Source of the DNA: Hofstenia miamia
Lineage: Eukaryota > Xenacoelomorpha > Acoela
NCBI GenBank assembly: GCA_004352715.1
Contig: SCFE01000055.1
Coordinates: 1,046,135-1,110,134, forward strand
Direction: 5' to 3'
Length of the DNA: 64,000 nt
The translations under genes and the position numbers were made by a program. The number at the start of each line of letters is the position of its first letter. Position 1 is the stretch's first letter. The notes under the pieces were generated by a model. That model was not told the origin of the DNA. It did not search any database and saw nothing but the letters and a program-made list of their open reading frames with translations. Shown here one piece after another: positions 12,752-24,684 of this stretch.

Positions 12752-13951
12752 ATGGAGAGCTTCCTATTTTTTGTCAGTGTGGCTAAAATTGTGCTAAGCA
12801 TTTGTGCTTTCATCAGCAATCTTTTGGTTTTTTACCTTCTTTGTAAAAAGCGTCGTAAAATAGCCAGTGAATACTTAATCAGTGGGCTCGCCTTTACTGA
12901 TGGTTGTTTTGGATTCATATGTGGATTCACAATCACACTGCAATTGACTTCCAGCCTCAGCATTTTTAGTAAAGAAGTTATATGTTCGCTCAATAACTTT
13001 ACATATACTTTTTTAATGTTTGCATCTTTTCAATTCATATGCTTAATTGCCATCAACAGGTACTGGGCTGTCTGTCGTCCCTTCAATTACAAGTCTTGCT
13101 TCACCAAAGGACGCAGCCAGGTAAGTCTTTTCTTCGTGTTTCTAAGCTCAGCTACTTTTGCAGCCCCTGATATATTTCTTTGCGTTTCCTGTACAGAACC
13201 ATCGTCATATCAAATCGTCAATGAAACTTTTTACAATCAGGATTTAGTTCAGTTTTGCGCTCATTTTCAACATATCTACGAATTTTTATGGTTTTCATTA
13301 AAGTGTGTTTTGATTTTAGCATCCTGGTCAATTCTGTTTACCGTCTATATCGCTTTTTCTAGAAGATTTAGGCAGTCTTTTTGGCTACCAGTTGTTGTTC
13401 CATATCGTGTTGCAAAACAGAAAGTGATAAACTTGGTTCGATACATGCTTTGCAAGTCACAATCAGAAAACAATGTTTCAGCAGTTAAATCCGGCATCGA
13501 TATGTCATCCGAAAGTAATACCAGTTCAGCCAGTCATTTGAGAGTGGAGACAAACAGAATGCAGCATAATGAGCCTTGCTCCACAAAAACTGCCATCAAA
13601 AGTGATTCTAAAAACAGGATAACTTTCACGCTGTTCTTCATAAGTTTTATGTTCATAGTTATCACACTGCCGTCTACTATTGTTCAACTTTTATATGTAA
13701 TTGACCCATATATTGTTGAAGATTCCGATTTCCTGCCTAATGTCTTTATGTATACTGAACTGTTCTATATTGTAAATTTTGTGGTAAATCCTTTGATATA
13801 CATGAAGTCCAACAGTTTTTTACGGACTTCATTGAAAGAACATTTTTTAAACTGTAGACATTCGCAGCAGCTGTCTCTAAATGCTGGTCAGCAATTTTTG
13901 AAGCCGCCGAGTGATTACCGATCGCCAAATAATGTGGAGACTTTTACGTAG
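12752..13951 (+). CDS. Orphan rhodopsin-like (class A) G-protein-coupled receptor, single exon
   Basis: A complete 399-residue, seven-helix receptor without introns. Visible landmarks are Asn23 in helix 1 (ISNLLVF), LAFTD with Asp50 in helix 2, Cys78 at the top of helix 3, NRY at 102-104 in place of DRY, an Asn-Glu-Thr glycosylation site at 157, and Cys144/147/169 in or near the second extracellular loop. A basic, Ser-rich third intracellular loop spans roughly 203-289. Pro307 lies in helix 6 without the usual CWxP, and NPLIY sits at 346-350. The plasma membrane and G-protein coupling are expected from the family; the ligand is unknown. The NRY variant also occurs in melatonin-receptor-like groups, but the match is not close enough to name one. 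It lies inside a SIDT intron, same strand, and should have its own promoter. Confidence 0.9.
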   Translation: MESFLFFVSVAKIVLSICAFISNLLVFYLLCKKRRKIASEYLISGLAFTDGCFGFICGFTITLQLTSSLSIFSKEVICSLNNFTYTFLMFASFQFICLIAINRYWAVCRPFNYKSCFTKGRSQVSLFFVFLSSATFAAPDIFLCVSCTEPSSYQIVNETFYNQDLVQFCAHFQHIYEFLWFSLKCVLILASWSILFTVYIAFSRRFRQSFWLPVVVPYRVAKQKVINLVRYMLCKSQSENNVSAVKSGIDMSSESNTSSASHLRVETNRMQHNEPCSTKTAIKSDSKNRITFTLFFISFMFIVITLPSTIVQLLYVIDPYIVEDSDFLPNVFMYTELFYIVNFVVNPLIYMKSNSFLRTSLKEHFLNCRHSQQLSLNAGQQFLKPPSDYRSPNNVETFT

Positions 13952-16080
13952 TTAGTGTGTTGTGTGTCTTTCAAAGTCGAATGTATTTTATGTGTTACTA
14001 TTAAATTTAAACTTGAGTTGTATGCAACATGTTTTCAAGATCATTTGCATTGTTTTCTTAAAATATTTTTTAAGTAGGTCAAGATTCAATGTATAATTCT
14101 TATTTTCATTTGACATGTTTTTTATTGTGAAAAAAATTTTATTATTAATTTTTTATTGAATATTTAATTTTGGAACTCATTATGAACATCTAGATGTCCA
14201 CTTTGTACCCGAAGTATAATCCGATTTTTTACAGTAATGTGGTTTCTATAGCGAGGCTTAACATACATTTGTATAATATAATTCCTATGGGAAAAATATC
14301 AAAAAGTTTATTTATCTATTACTCCTGAAAAGTAAAAATTCACCAAAAACATTTCAATTTATGAGTGTTAGAATGTCGGCTATTGGATTGCTGAATGATA
14401 AATTAATTAGTTTGTTGCAAAAAAAGTTACTTCTATACGAATTTTACAAAAATGGTACAAATAATACACGTGGAACACTAATTCCAATAATATTCTATAG
14501 ACAATTAAAGGTAATGGCATTTGAATCAGGTAGCTTCCTGAGCACATCAAAGGAATAAAACTAATTAATTAAGATATTTACCGTGTATTTTTATTGACGA
14601 TGAAAAACATTTGCTATGATGCGACACATGAAAGTTTTCTTAATATTCAAAAAATTAATTTTGTGAAAACAGTCGCTTCGTTCACTAAATGTGAATTATC
14701 TTCATTTAATTTAAGTAATAATATTTTACATTATTCTGATAATAGAATGGGAAGCCGACCCAAAATGAAAGTTTGAGCCGCATTTCAACCGAATTTCAAC
14801 CCGAACTTTATAAAAATTAAAATGCATCAAGTGTGTATTTGAAATTTAATTTTTTTTGATGTTTTGGAAGAGATTGTTACAATTGTGACTTTATTCCGCA
14901 CTTTAATGTGACTTTACAGTAAACGGTGTGTCGATTAAAGAGTGTGCCACACGATGGGCTTTGTCCCGAGTCAAATGAACTATGTTAAGTGCTCTTTGGC
15001 ATGCCACTCGATGAACTTATGCCCGGCACATGCTTCGAGAGTAATTACCTTGCAATTATCTCGCGCGTGAACAGATTCTACACAGAGTGCATTTAACTTA
15101 AGTGTTTTAACCTAGCGCAAAACCCCATCGTGTTAGATGAACTTTGTACATTACCATACCAGTAATTGGAAATTCTTCCAAAACGCTGCCTGTTTAAAAA
15201 CATATCGAGGTGGAAATAATTTTATTTCAGAAGATAATTAACTATGACCAGGTCAACCAAAAGACAATAAAGTCCATTTTTGGATTTAGGATGGAAGTGG
15301 AACAAAATTCATTTTTAGGTTTATATTTGGATACAGTTTATTGCAAACTTTCTACATTGCATTTAAGCAAGTTCGCTAATAAATATGTCCACGCCTCGCC
15401 ATTTCCAAATTTTGCCTTATGAGCTTGGTATAAATTCTTTTTAGATGTGGAAAGACGATTTGTCATTTCAAAAGGAAATCAGGCTGGTTAAGATTAAGAG
15501 CATTTTATAATTTGAAGGTTAAAATATCAATTCATCTCTATAATAGTGTAAAATAATGAATTGGCTTAATCATCACTGTCTTTGTCTAGAATAGATATTT
15601 ATTAATGTTTTCATATTTTCATTTCCATAGCTATCCATTTAATTGGTTCCAGGAATTCATTATCGTTTTTTATTGTAACACTTATTAGTTATTGCATTGT
15701 TATTTTTATCTCCAGCGTGTTTTCTGACGCAATGAGAGTCAGTCTTAAAAGGAATTGTTTGAATTTATTGGTTGACTAAGTAGGAATGTGTTTCTGTTAC
15801 TCTTATGTGGTCACTTCGCGCAAGAGTTCCTGTTTGTAATATGACAATCAGCGTTACCCACAGCCATCTAGATGGCTGTGCGTGACCCTATTAAACATTC
15901 TCTTCTTAGCAAAGTGCGGCACATGAAAGTTTTCTTAATATTTAAAAAATGAATTTTGTAATAACAGTCGCTTAGTTCTCTGTATTTAAATTATCTTCAT
16001 TTTATTGTTGCAATTATAATTTACATGCTGATCGACCAGGTGTCTCTTTAAAATCAAAAGTGATTAGATCGCAGAAATCA
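13952..16080. other. Sequence downstream of the GPCR, no gene; short duplicated segment and palindrome
   Basis: An 85-bp segment at 14627-14710 recurs in the same orientation at 15919-16003 (both contain ACATGAAAGTTTTCTTAATA), so part of a repeat is present twice. A perfect 22-bp palindrome (CACAGCCATC/GATGGCTGTG arms around TA) lies at 15859-15880. A somewhat GC-richer stretch at 14930-15120 is not identified. Confidence 0.5.
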
Positions 16081-16086
16081 GGTTGG

Positions 16087-16205
16087 ACGACAAGTTTGAA
16101 GGAGGGATACACGTTCAAACTTATCGTGGATTTGCGTGCCGAGCAATTATGTAGTTAAGTTTAACACACGAGTTTGACCGTGTGTCACCCCCTCCTATTC
16201 AAGTC
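16087..16205. mobile_element. Short MITE-like inverted repeat
   Basis: The left end ACAAGTTTGAAGGAGGGATA is the imperfect inverse of the right end (tgtcaccccctcctattcaagt), and inner GTTCAAACT/AGTTTGACC arms also pair. At about 120 bp and without coding capacity it looks like a miniature inverted-repeat element. Confidence 0.55.
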
Positions 16206-17334
16206 ATTTGGGCTGTTGATTAGTTTATTTTTAGATTTAGGAATTATATTCTTACTTTTATGAACAGGTTGATAAGACTTAGTTCTCTTTGGTCCAACAT
16301 TGCGGTTGGGTCAACAATAACAACAACTTGAAATGTCCTTGAGATCATACACATTACAGTACTATTATTGCATTTTATTAATAGGCTTTTTCTACCGAAC
16401 TTAGCATTTTTTGGTTTCGAAAACTCAACCTACAACATTTTTGGCGACAAAATTTTTGCAAAATGACTACATACACATATCGTTTCAAAATATATTTTTA
16501 ATGAATTTTACATTTACAAATATTACCATCATTTTAGAGATTCAGTCTTATCAGTAGAGTATTTTATTCAGTCTTTTTGGTAGATAAGTAATCTAAACAT
16601 AGTCAAATAGACTTGGAATAGTTGTGTTGGTATGTATGTGCAGGTAAATTCCAGTTAGAATTGTACATTTTTTATTTGATGTTTAAATGTATATAGGTGT
16701 ACCCTATTGGAAACACTACAGAAAATATATACAGGGTGATTTTGATTTGTGGAATCTAAGAAATTCTTTAGTAACTCAGATGGATTTTGAAGAACAGGGC
16801 ATTAGAAAATCTTGAGAAATACAAGTTCTATTTCATTACTTCAAAACTAAAATATTCTTGCAACACTGCCTTTTTGAAAACAAGAATGGACTGCTTATCA
16901 CTGCAATAATGAAAATCATAAAAAATAATAAGAAGTGTTACTCAAGGGGAAGAGTTTATTTTCTCAGCATTGCAGTGATGAGCACTTTGTGCAATTAGGC
17001 TAATTTTTGTTTGCATTCAGGAAATGCAGCAGATGAAAATGTTTTACTTAAAAAGTTATGTAAAACTAGCGTTTTTCAGGAGTTTCTTAATATTTTGTTC
17101 TTTAAAATTAATCTTATAATTAGGACATTGTTATAGATTTTTTTAGGTCCCATCATTAAAAATCGCCTTATATTTTGATTTTTTGCAGCAATTTTTAGTT
17201 AAATGCAAGACTAAGTTAATTCCCAAACTAAGAAAGTAGCCCCTGAAAAATCTCTCTTAGCCCCACCTATTACATCTTCAACCCAACCGAGTTTATTTTA
17301 GAGATCTTATGAAACACAAGGTAAAAATCAAATT

Positions 17335-17368
<34 letters not shown>

Positions 17369-17849
17369 TATCTGTGTAAAATCTTTTATTATCGACGCGT
17401 TTCGATATTCTAATTTGTCATTTTCAAGATAATCAACCCTGTTTTTTCCTTCACTTAGCATTTGCATTGAAAAAACACATGTAATAGGGCTCTCTGCGGA
17501 ATCAGAATTTTATTGTTTCCTATCCCGTTTCGTCTAATTAAATTTTTGTCCAAGTTCCTTCCCATACCAGTCCCATGAGCATTTCTGGACCCATGGTTCC
17601 AAGTCATAGCTCCTATTTTGGTCAAAATTGACAAACATTTTAATTTCAGGATGTTGTTCATCCCAATCCCAATGAATTTTTTTAATACCGAACCCCATTC
17701 CCATGGGAATGTATGGTACCGCGGAACTTTAATGTATGCACATACCAACAACAAATATTATTTAACTTACAACTGCAGTTACAGCATTTTTAGCTGTAAA
17801 TTTATATTCGTAAGTCTCTAATTAGTTGTAATTAATTGTTTTTATTTAG
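16206..17849. other. Intronic sequence without a recognised gene
   Basis: Contains a transposon-end-like ACAGGGTGATTTTG at about 16731 and (TA)n at 17339-17365. The small open frames near 17455-17820 show no recognisable domain. Confidence 0.4.
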
Positions 17850-19165
17850 GCTAAGCGCGCACTGTTGATTTTTTAATTTTACAACTAAATATTTTACAAA
17901 TTAAATAGTTTATCAAAATTTTGTCAAGCGCGCACTTTTCAATCTGCTCAATCTTTCATTTTAGAATGGATTTCATTAAGACAAAGCATGTCTTACGGCC
18001 ATAATTAAATTACCAAAAACACACAAAAGACTATTCTAGATTGCGTGCACACTCTATGAAGTTTATTAATTACTTTTGAATGAATACGCAGTGTTTTGAT
18101 GAATTACTCTAATTTGTTAGACTAAGAATAACATTATGCAAATACAAATTTTTCTGTCTTATAGGTTGGAGGCATGGCATAGTAATGAACTGGTGTTGCT
18201 GAGGTTGTGCGACCTCACCGAGAAATGAAAGTTTTTTTCTCCAAAAAAATGGAAATAAAACTTATTATAAGCAATTTTAAATAAGTTTGGGGCCCCAAGT
18301 TTGGAATTTTGAGCTTCTTGGGGTTCAACATATCAAAATAAAAGTGTAATTATATAAATATAGCAAAAAAATTGAGGCCCAATACTAGAAAAAATCGTTA
18401 ATAACCAATTTTAGACTATTTTGGATGTCAAATAGTTATGCAGGTACAAAATATTTATTGAAAAGTATCTAGTATGCACCAAAGCTTCCACTGAAAAATT
18501 AATGCATAAATTTTGGAGTTGTTGGATGGGTGCCCGAATCGACATCCCGCAGCAGGCTTCCAAATTTACCTTGACGCTACTGATGGTAACATGAAAGAAT
18601 ATCTGTTTTTGCATCTTCAAAAACTAGATTATACACTGACATTTAGGCTAAGCATGTCAACTGTTACATATACTTAAATATATTAAGTTCACATGTGAAC
18701 AGTTTAGTTTTTGTTAAATAAATTCTAAATATGAGACAGAGAAACAGTTGTTTAAAATAAAATAAAAGCTCTGGTATTTAATATATGTAATGAGCTAAAT
18801 AACAGCTTGATCCTTCTATTAAAGTCAATTATTTCAGTCGAATTTTCAAAAAACTCCTCTTCATAAAGCTATTGTTATAATTTTTCTTTAAGCTGCTTGT
18901 AAATGCAATCCTTTAACTATAAATTATAATGCACGCTTCGCTTCTGAATGAATCAATGTCTCTTATCGTTACGAATCGTACAATTAATTAATTGTAGTGC
19001 GCCCATGTCCATTGAAAACACTGTTCTATTTTGTGTCAACAGTTTAATCAACGCGAAAATAGATCACGCAGGAATTTTTTAATTTCTGTAATCATTTAAT
19101 AGCTAGTGCGCGGTGACGTGAAGAAAGCTCTGTGTTCTATTTTGTAAACTAAATAGTTTCATGTA
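17850..19165 (-). repeat. Dispersed GCGCAC-rich repeat, copy 2 (reverse orientation, interrupted)
   Basis: The reverse complement of 18700-19165 matches copy 1 (10345-10870) and copy 3 (55040-55570) over several hundred bases. The stretch 18040-18150 matches the reverse complement of the copy 3 tail (TTAATTACTTT.GAATGAAT.CGCAGT). The end TAGGCTAAGCGCGCACT at 17850 resembles the copy 3 end (TGCGCACGCTTGACCTA). The middle, 18160-18640, has no counterpart in the other copies and may be a nested insertion. Confidence 0.6.
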
Positions 19166-19254
19166 ATTATATTGAAGCCACTATATTTTGTTATTAAAGA
19201 CTTGGTTTAACAAAACTCCTTGAACGTCTTTCTCAATCAAATTAGCGACATTCC

Positions 19255-19779
19255 GGTCAGGGGTCGGACCGCGATCAAACTCCACAAGACTTCTTGAAGC
19301 CAGCACTTCACCAAAAGAAGATTATGGTGACTGTTTGGTGGTCTGTAGCTGGTGTCATCCATCACAGCTTTTTGGAATTCGCGTGTAATGATTACGCCGG
19401 AGAAGTATTGCCAACAAATCAAATGCATCAGAAGCTCCAACGTGTTCTGAGATTGGTCAACGTTAGAGGACGAATTCTCCTCCACGACAACGCCTGGCCA
19501 CACATCGCACAACCAACCCTGCAGAAGCTGAACGAATTGAGTTATGAGACTCTGCCTCATCCATCATACTCACCGGACCACTCGCCCACTGACTACAAGT
19601 TTTTGAAGCATCTCGACAACTTCCTCTGTGAGAAATGTTTCAAAATCCAAGACGATGCCAGGAAACCGTTCAATGATTTTTTGACCTCCAGAGAGCCGGA
19701 CTTCTACTCAACTGGCATAAATAAACTTATTTCTCCTTCGCTGAAATGTGTTGATTGTAATGGTTCTTATTTCGATTAA
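19255..19779 (+). pseudogene. Mariner (DD34D) transposase, 5'-truncated
   Basis: The frame encodes the C-terminal half of a mariner transposase: LHQKKIMVTVWW, HDNAWPH with the second catalytic Asp, then HPSYSPDHSPTDY with the third Asp. Exactly 34 residues separate the two Asps. It ends in CVDCNGSYFD and a stop, the usual mariner C-terminus. The N-terminal DNA-binding domain and the first catalytic Asp are absent; before 19294 only a different frame carries weak similarity. The segment is visibly GC-richer than its surroundings, consistent with a relatively recent arrival. It directly abuts the end of repeat copy 2. Confidence 0.88.
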
Positions 19780-21793
19780 TAAAGTTTATTCTAAGCGGAG
19801 GTATGTTTGTTTAAAGTAAATGGTTAAGAACAGCAAGAACTTTCTTTACAACCTAATAATATCTTACTTATACATTTAATGACTTTGTTGCGTTGTGTTT
19901 TGCTGATTGTTGCATTGAAAACTCGCACAACGGAATCTTGGTTTTCCTGGTTCGAAGTCCCTTCTTAACCATAACTATTAACAACAGATGTTTGTATAGT
20001 AGAAATTATTACGTAAACCATATAATATTTTGATTCGAATTCGTGAATCTATTTACTGACCCGTCGTGTTCGAAATAAAACAGTGGATTCACTTAATCCT
20101 GATATAGAAATACACCAAAACTAAATATATTTAGAGAATATATATTTTCACTTATTGATTATATTTGATTCTATGTTCGAATTTCGACCTGTCATTAAAT
20201 CAACGACCCGGTTACCCTGTTGAAATTTTGATTGTTATGTATAATGCGCCATACCCCCATTTTTATCTTGTCTGACCCGTTAATTTGTTACGAAAAATAA
20301 AAACCTGAATTAACGCCTATATCACTCAATGATATTTCATAAATGCAAGATCTAAAACCGTGGTCCAAAAAACATGACATTTTTACAATTTGTGATTATT
20401 TCTATAATGAAAAATTTAAGCACTGATCAAAGCAGTTGAGGTTAGTTGTTGCTATCATAGGCTTTTTTATCTGAAGAATTACAATGTTTCTAAAAAATAG
20501 AATTTTCCATTGAAAAGAGTTAATATTTTAATGTACTTTAAACTCGCGAAAAATAGTTATGAGAAATTTTTATCATAACATGGAAGCACAGCTTGGATAT
20601 GTCTAAATCTCACGATTCACAGATTTCCTAATAGGCTTGGGGAAAATTTTATGAATCTATGAATAAAAGGTTTGTGATATTAATCAACAATAGGTTGTTT
20701 GGGTTTAACCAAGTTGTGTAAAGAGTTAATTTCTGAAAACAATTAAACGATTACGAACTTCTATAAATCAAGAATGTGTGAGAATTTGCCATCGTATAAA
20801 ATGCTAAAAAGAATTCCAACTTTTAAAATTTTGGAGGAACCGAAATTAATGCTTTTCCTAATCAAAAGTCAACATCGAAGTTAAATTTTGAAGTTTCTAT
20901 GCTCTTAAACTAAATAAGTTCGAAAAAATACGATTAACGATTCCAAAGGATTTACGTACAAACATGAATTTGACATTTTAATCAATTAAGTGATACTTTT
21001 ATCAATCTTCAGAAAGTTTGAGGCCTTGTGATTAGAGTTTAAATATCTTTTTATACACGATTGCATTTAGAATAATGGCTTGATTTATTTTCCGAAAACA
21101 GCATAAAAATCAATATATGGTTGAAGTATATTTGGTACTCCATCTAAAAATTTATTTTTCAACTTTCCCAATTCTTGAAGGATAAAATGTTTCCTATACA
21201 TTTTTATTTTTATTCTGTGATAAGGAAGTAAGATAGACCATAGATGGAAGCCGGTTGGGTTACGTCTAGTCGGGTCTTGTTACGGTTTTGTGCCAACCTG
21301 CAATTTAAAAAAATATTTCTAAAATATCTCTCCATTTGCACATTTTTTTCTATACAAAATAATTTAAAATCCTACTCTTCAATATATTATCACCATGCGT
21401 TAGATATTTCTTGAGGTCTTGCAGTAATTGGGAACGTGCAACTTCTCTATATGTTTACTCGGCCAGCTGTCACATAGTCGGAAACGGCAATAATTGCATT
21501 GTCCATGTTTATTAAATTAATTCTTCAAATATTATCCAGATTTAAAAAATAATAGTTTACGCTTATGGTCGATAACATATGCTCTGTAAACATTGAAAAT
21601 GTTTCTTCTTCTATTCATAGTTGTTGGTAGAAGTCCTTGATTTGAATGCAAAACAACTTATAACCTTTATTTTTGTAGGAGTTGTAGTATTAATAATAAT
21701 TGGTAAATTTCATGGACTTTTACAATAGTTTGGTTAGTGGGCCAAGCTGCGTCAAAGAAGTCTCAAAATTTTATGTTTTGCATAGGGATTTTC

Positions 21794-21796
<3 letters not shown>
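19780..21796. other. Intronic sequence without a recognised gene
   Basis: AT-rich. GACCCG/CGGGTC-type patches occur at about 20050-20290 and 21250-21300, like the transposon-end islands elsewhere in the window. No coding frame is recognised. Confidence 0.4.
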
Positions 21797-21850
<54 letters not shown>

Positions 21851-22850
21851 NNNNNNNNNNNNNNNNNNNNNNNNNNNNNNNNNNNNNNNNNNNNNNNNNN
21901 NNNNNNNNNNNNNNNNNNNNNNNNNNNNNNNNNNNNNNNNNNNNNNNNNNNNNNNNNNNNNNNNNNNNNNNNNNNNNNNNNNNNNNNNNNNNNNNNNNNN
22001 NNNNNNNNNNNNNNNNNNNNNNNNNNNNNNNNNNNNNNNNNNNNNNNNNNNNNNNNNNNNNNNNNNNNNNNNNNNNNNNNNNNNNNNNNNNNNNNNNNNN
22101 NNNNNNNNNNNNNNNNNNNNNNNNNNNNNNNNNNNNNNNNNNNNNNNNNNNNNNNNNNNNNNNNNNNNNNNNNNNNNNNNNNNNNNNNNNNNNNNNNNNN
22201 NNNNNNNNNNNNNNNNNNNNNNNNNNNNNNNNNNNNNNNNNNNNNNNNNNNNNNNNNNNNNNNNNNNNNNNNNNNNNNNNNNNNNNNNNNNNNNNNNNNN
22301 NNNNNNNNNNNNNNNNNNNNNNNNNNNNNNNNNNNNNNNNNNNNNNNNNNNNNNNNNNNNNNNNNNNNNNNNNNNNNNNNNNNNNNNNNNNNNNNNNNNN
22401 NNNNNNNNNNNNNNNNNNNNNNNNNNNNNNNNNNNNNNNNNNNNNNNNNNNNNNNNNNNNNNNNNNNNNNNNNNNNNNNNNNNNNNNNNNNNNNNNNNNN
22501 NNNNNNNNNNNNNNNNNNNNNNNNNNNNNNNNNNNNNNNNNNNNNNNNNNNNNNNNNNNNNNNNNNNNNNNNNNNNNNNNNNNNNNNNNNNNNNNNNNNN
22601 NNNNNNNNNNNNNNNNNNNNNNNNNNNNNNNNNNNNNNNNNNNNNNNNNNNNNNNNNNNNNNNNNNNNNNNNNNNNNNNNNNNNNNNNNNNNNNNNNNNN
22701 NNNNNNNNNNNNNNNNNNNNNNNNNNNNNNNNNNNNNNNNNNNNNNNNNNNNNNNNNNNNNNNNNNNNNNNNNNNNNNNNNNNNNNNNNNNNNNNNNNNN
22801 NNNNNNNNNNNNNNNNNNNNNNNNNNNNNNNNNNNNNNNNNNNNNNNNNN
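21797..22850. repeat. (ATA)n microsatellite running into a 1000-N assembly gap
   Basis: A run of about 18 ATA/TAA units (21797-21850) is followed by exactly 1000 N (21851-22850), which looks like a gap of arbitrary size. All open frames across it are artefacts. Confidence 0.95.
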
Positions 22851-22929
22851 TTTGAATAAAGCATGTTTTAATGACAAAAGAGTTATGGTTCCATTGTTTT
22901 CTTTGGTTATATCAGATTACATGCTGGTT

Positions 22930-23235
22930 ATTATTTTATTATTTTCATATACATTAAGAACTTTTTTCGCAACATCTGTCAATTTTTTTGAAGCAATCTC
23001 ACTAAAACCAGTAAGCTTGAGTCTAGATCCAATGACTTTTCATAGAACATCTGTTTTTATCACAGGTTCATAGTAAGCTTTGCCCTTAAATTTCGATCTT
23101 GAATCATTTGAAAGGAATTCTTCTCCATCAATTAAGGAAGTGATCCAAAAATGATCCTCTAAAATTGTGTGACCTAAAGGGTTAACTATAGGCAAGTTAG
23201 GTGCTTGTGTCCTCCAAAATACAATTTTTCAATTG
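22930..23235 (-). pseudogene. Unrecognised coding-like relic with one in-frame stop
   Basis: The minus strand reads in a single frame for about 100 codons, with segments such as NPLGHTILEDHFWITSLIDG, a short SKFKGKAYYEPVIKTDVL stretch, a stop, and then KVIGSRLKLTGFSEIASKKL. Amino-acid composition is protein-like, unlike the Asn/Ile/Lys-rich random frames nearby. The family is not recognised. It could be part of a decayed transposon whose remainder lies in the adjacent gap, or an antisense gene fragment. Confidence 0.35.
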
Positions 23236-24289
23236 ACTGTGGACATTGTTAGTATGGTATTTCATTCAGTGTTGTATTGAGAAGGCAACAAATGCTTAAC
23301 GAATTGTTAAAGCTATTTTAGAATATGCGTTTTGGACCAATTACCATACATTTCTTGTCACATCCTCAACAGTCTGGAATCTATTCTTATTATCTCTCGT
23401 AAATTTGTTTCTATTCATGATCACATTTTTGTGACAAGGAAATTTATCTTCCATGCTTTTCTTCTATTATTCAGAAAGCTAATATTTTATGGTACCTCTT
23501 CGAAGCTAGGGCTAGACAAGTCAAAAGCAATTGTTTATGAACAATTTTAAAACAGTATTAAATTTTCATAGAACCATTTGTTAATATGGCCACTAAAAAT
23601 ATGCTGTTAATCACTGAAAAAACTAATTTTTTGAAATGTGATGTATTCATTAGTGTGGTGTTTTTTCTGATTTTGAAAAAAGGGTTTGTAAAGAGCTGCT
23701 TTTATTTTTATCACCATCTTTACTGTGCTAGCTACCACTTATTTTACTTGCAAAGGGGAAGTAGTAAAATCCCCCAAATATCCTCCAATTTTATAGTTAT
23801 GGCCTCATGCTGTACACCATTTTGATAAACTTCAAAACCTAATAAAACCCATATAAACTTTCTCAGGGTTTCATTATTTCCCTTGTCATGAGAAGCGCCT
23901 AAATTTTGAAATTGCATTAGAAGGACACAGTTCAAAGGCCTAACAGTCCAATTTTATGGGAATTTTGAATATCGCTTCAATTTGTCTCAAACTTTTGATA
24001 TATATTCTTGTAATAACATCAAGAATTTAAATCTAACCACAAATCACAGTGTATTGAAATAGTGAACACCCTGGCCACTAGGCGATCAACTTGGTCTCAT
24101 TTTATTGTAAATGACCTGAGTGTATATGTAAATAAATATCTAGAAAATTCATTATGCAAATTCTATACCAATTACCACACGAAACATTAGTACAATTGTT
24201 GCGATCGAACTTTTACAAGACTGTTAGGGAATATCATTGAGTATTTCCAACAACAACAATTAATGGAGAGAAAACGCAGCACATGATGT
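23236..24289. other. No gene recognised
   Basis: AT-rich intronic DNA. The open frames at 23332-23550 and 23586-23825 have no recognisable motif and are probably chance. Confidence 0.4.
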
Positions 24290-24684
24290 TAACCATGATG
24301 GCAAACTGGACGACCCAACCCGACCCGTGGGTTCGGTTGGATTATGAGTCACACTCATGGACGGATCATGGGTCAAAATTTTGAAAATTAACGACTCAGA
24401 GAAATGTATTTCCCTGAAATAGTGGAAAACCAGCCATGCACTTCCATTTAGTATACAATCTACTATGCTATTTAAAACCTACTCTTAAATTAATGTTACT
24501 GAGATTGTTTCCTGTTAGTTTTGTGAAACAATTGCAAGTACAACTCGGGTTAAATACCTACTATCTGACACATGGGTCGGGTTGCGGGTCAACATACTAT
24601 GTGTCGGGTCGGGTAATGGGTCAATTGTCTGCGGATCGGGTTGGGTCGTGGGTCAAAATATGTGACCCGTTTGCCACGCTGATT
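24290..24684. mobile_element. GGGTC-rich element with inverted ends
   Basis: The left end (GGCAAACTGGACGACCCAAC) and right end (GTGACCCGTTTGCCACGCTG) are imperfect inverses sharing GTGGCAAAC.GG. The interior carries many GGGTCGGGT words in both orientations. There is no coding frame. This looks like a non-autonomous DNA transposon, possibly hAT-like; similar GGGTC islands occur near 8600, 20200, 27190 and 35870. Confidence 0.5.

Noticed and set aside
13746-13928. Minus-strand frame over the GPCR C-terminus
   Set aside because: Shadow of the receptor gene.
19237-19560. 107-residue minus-strand frame
   Set aside because: Shadow of the mariner transposase, which has clear motifs on the + strand.
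19948-19965. GGTTCGAAGTCC resembling a tRNA B box
   Set aside because: Spacing of the final CC is wrong and no A box or cloverleaf could be found.
21737-22877. Long open frames on both strands (about 360-370 residues)
   Set aside because: They consist of a trinucleotide repeat and the 1000-N gap; no real coding sequence.
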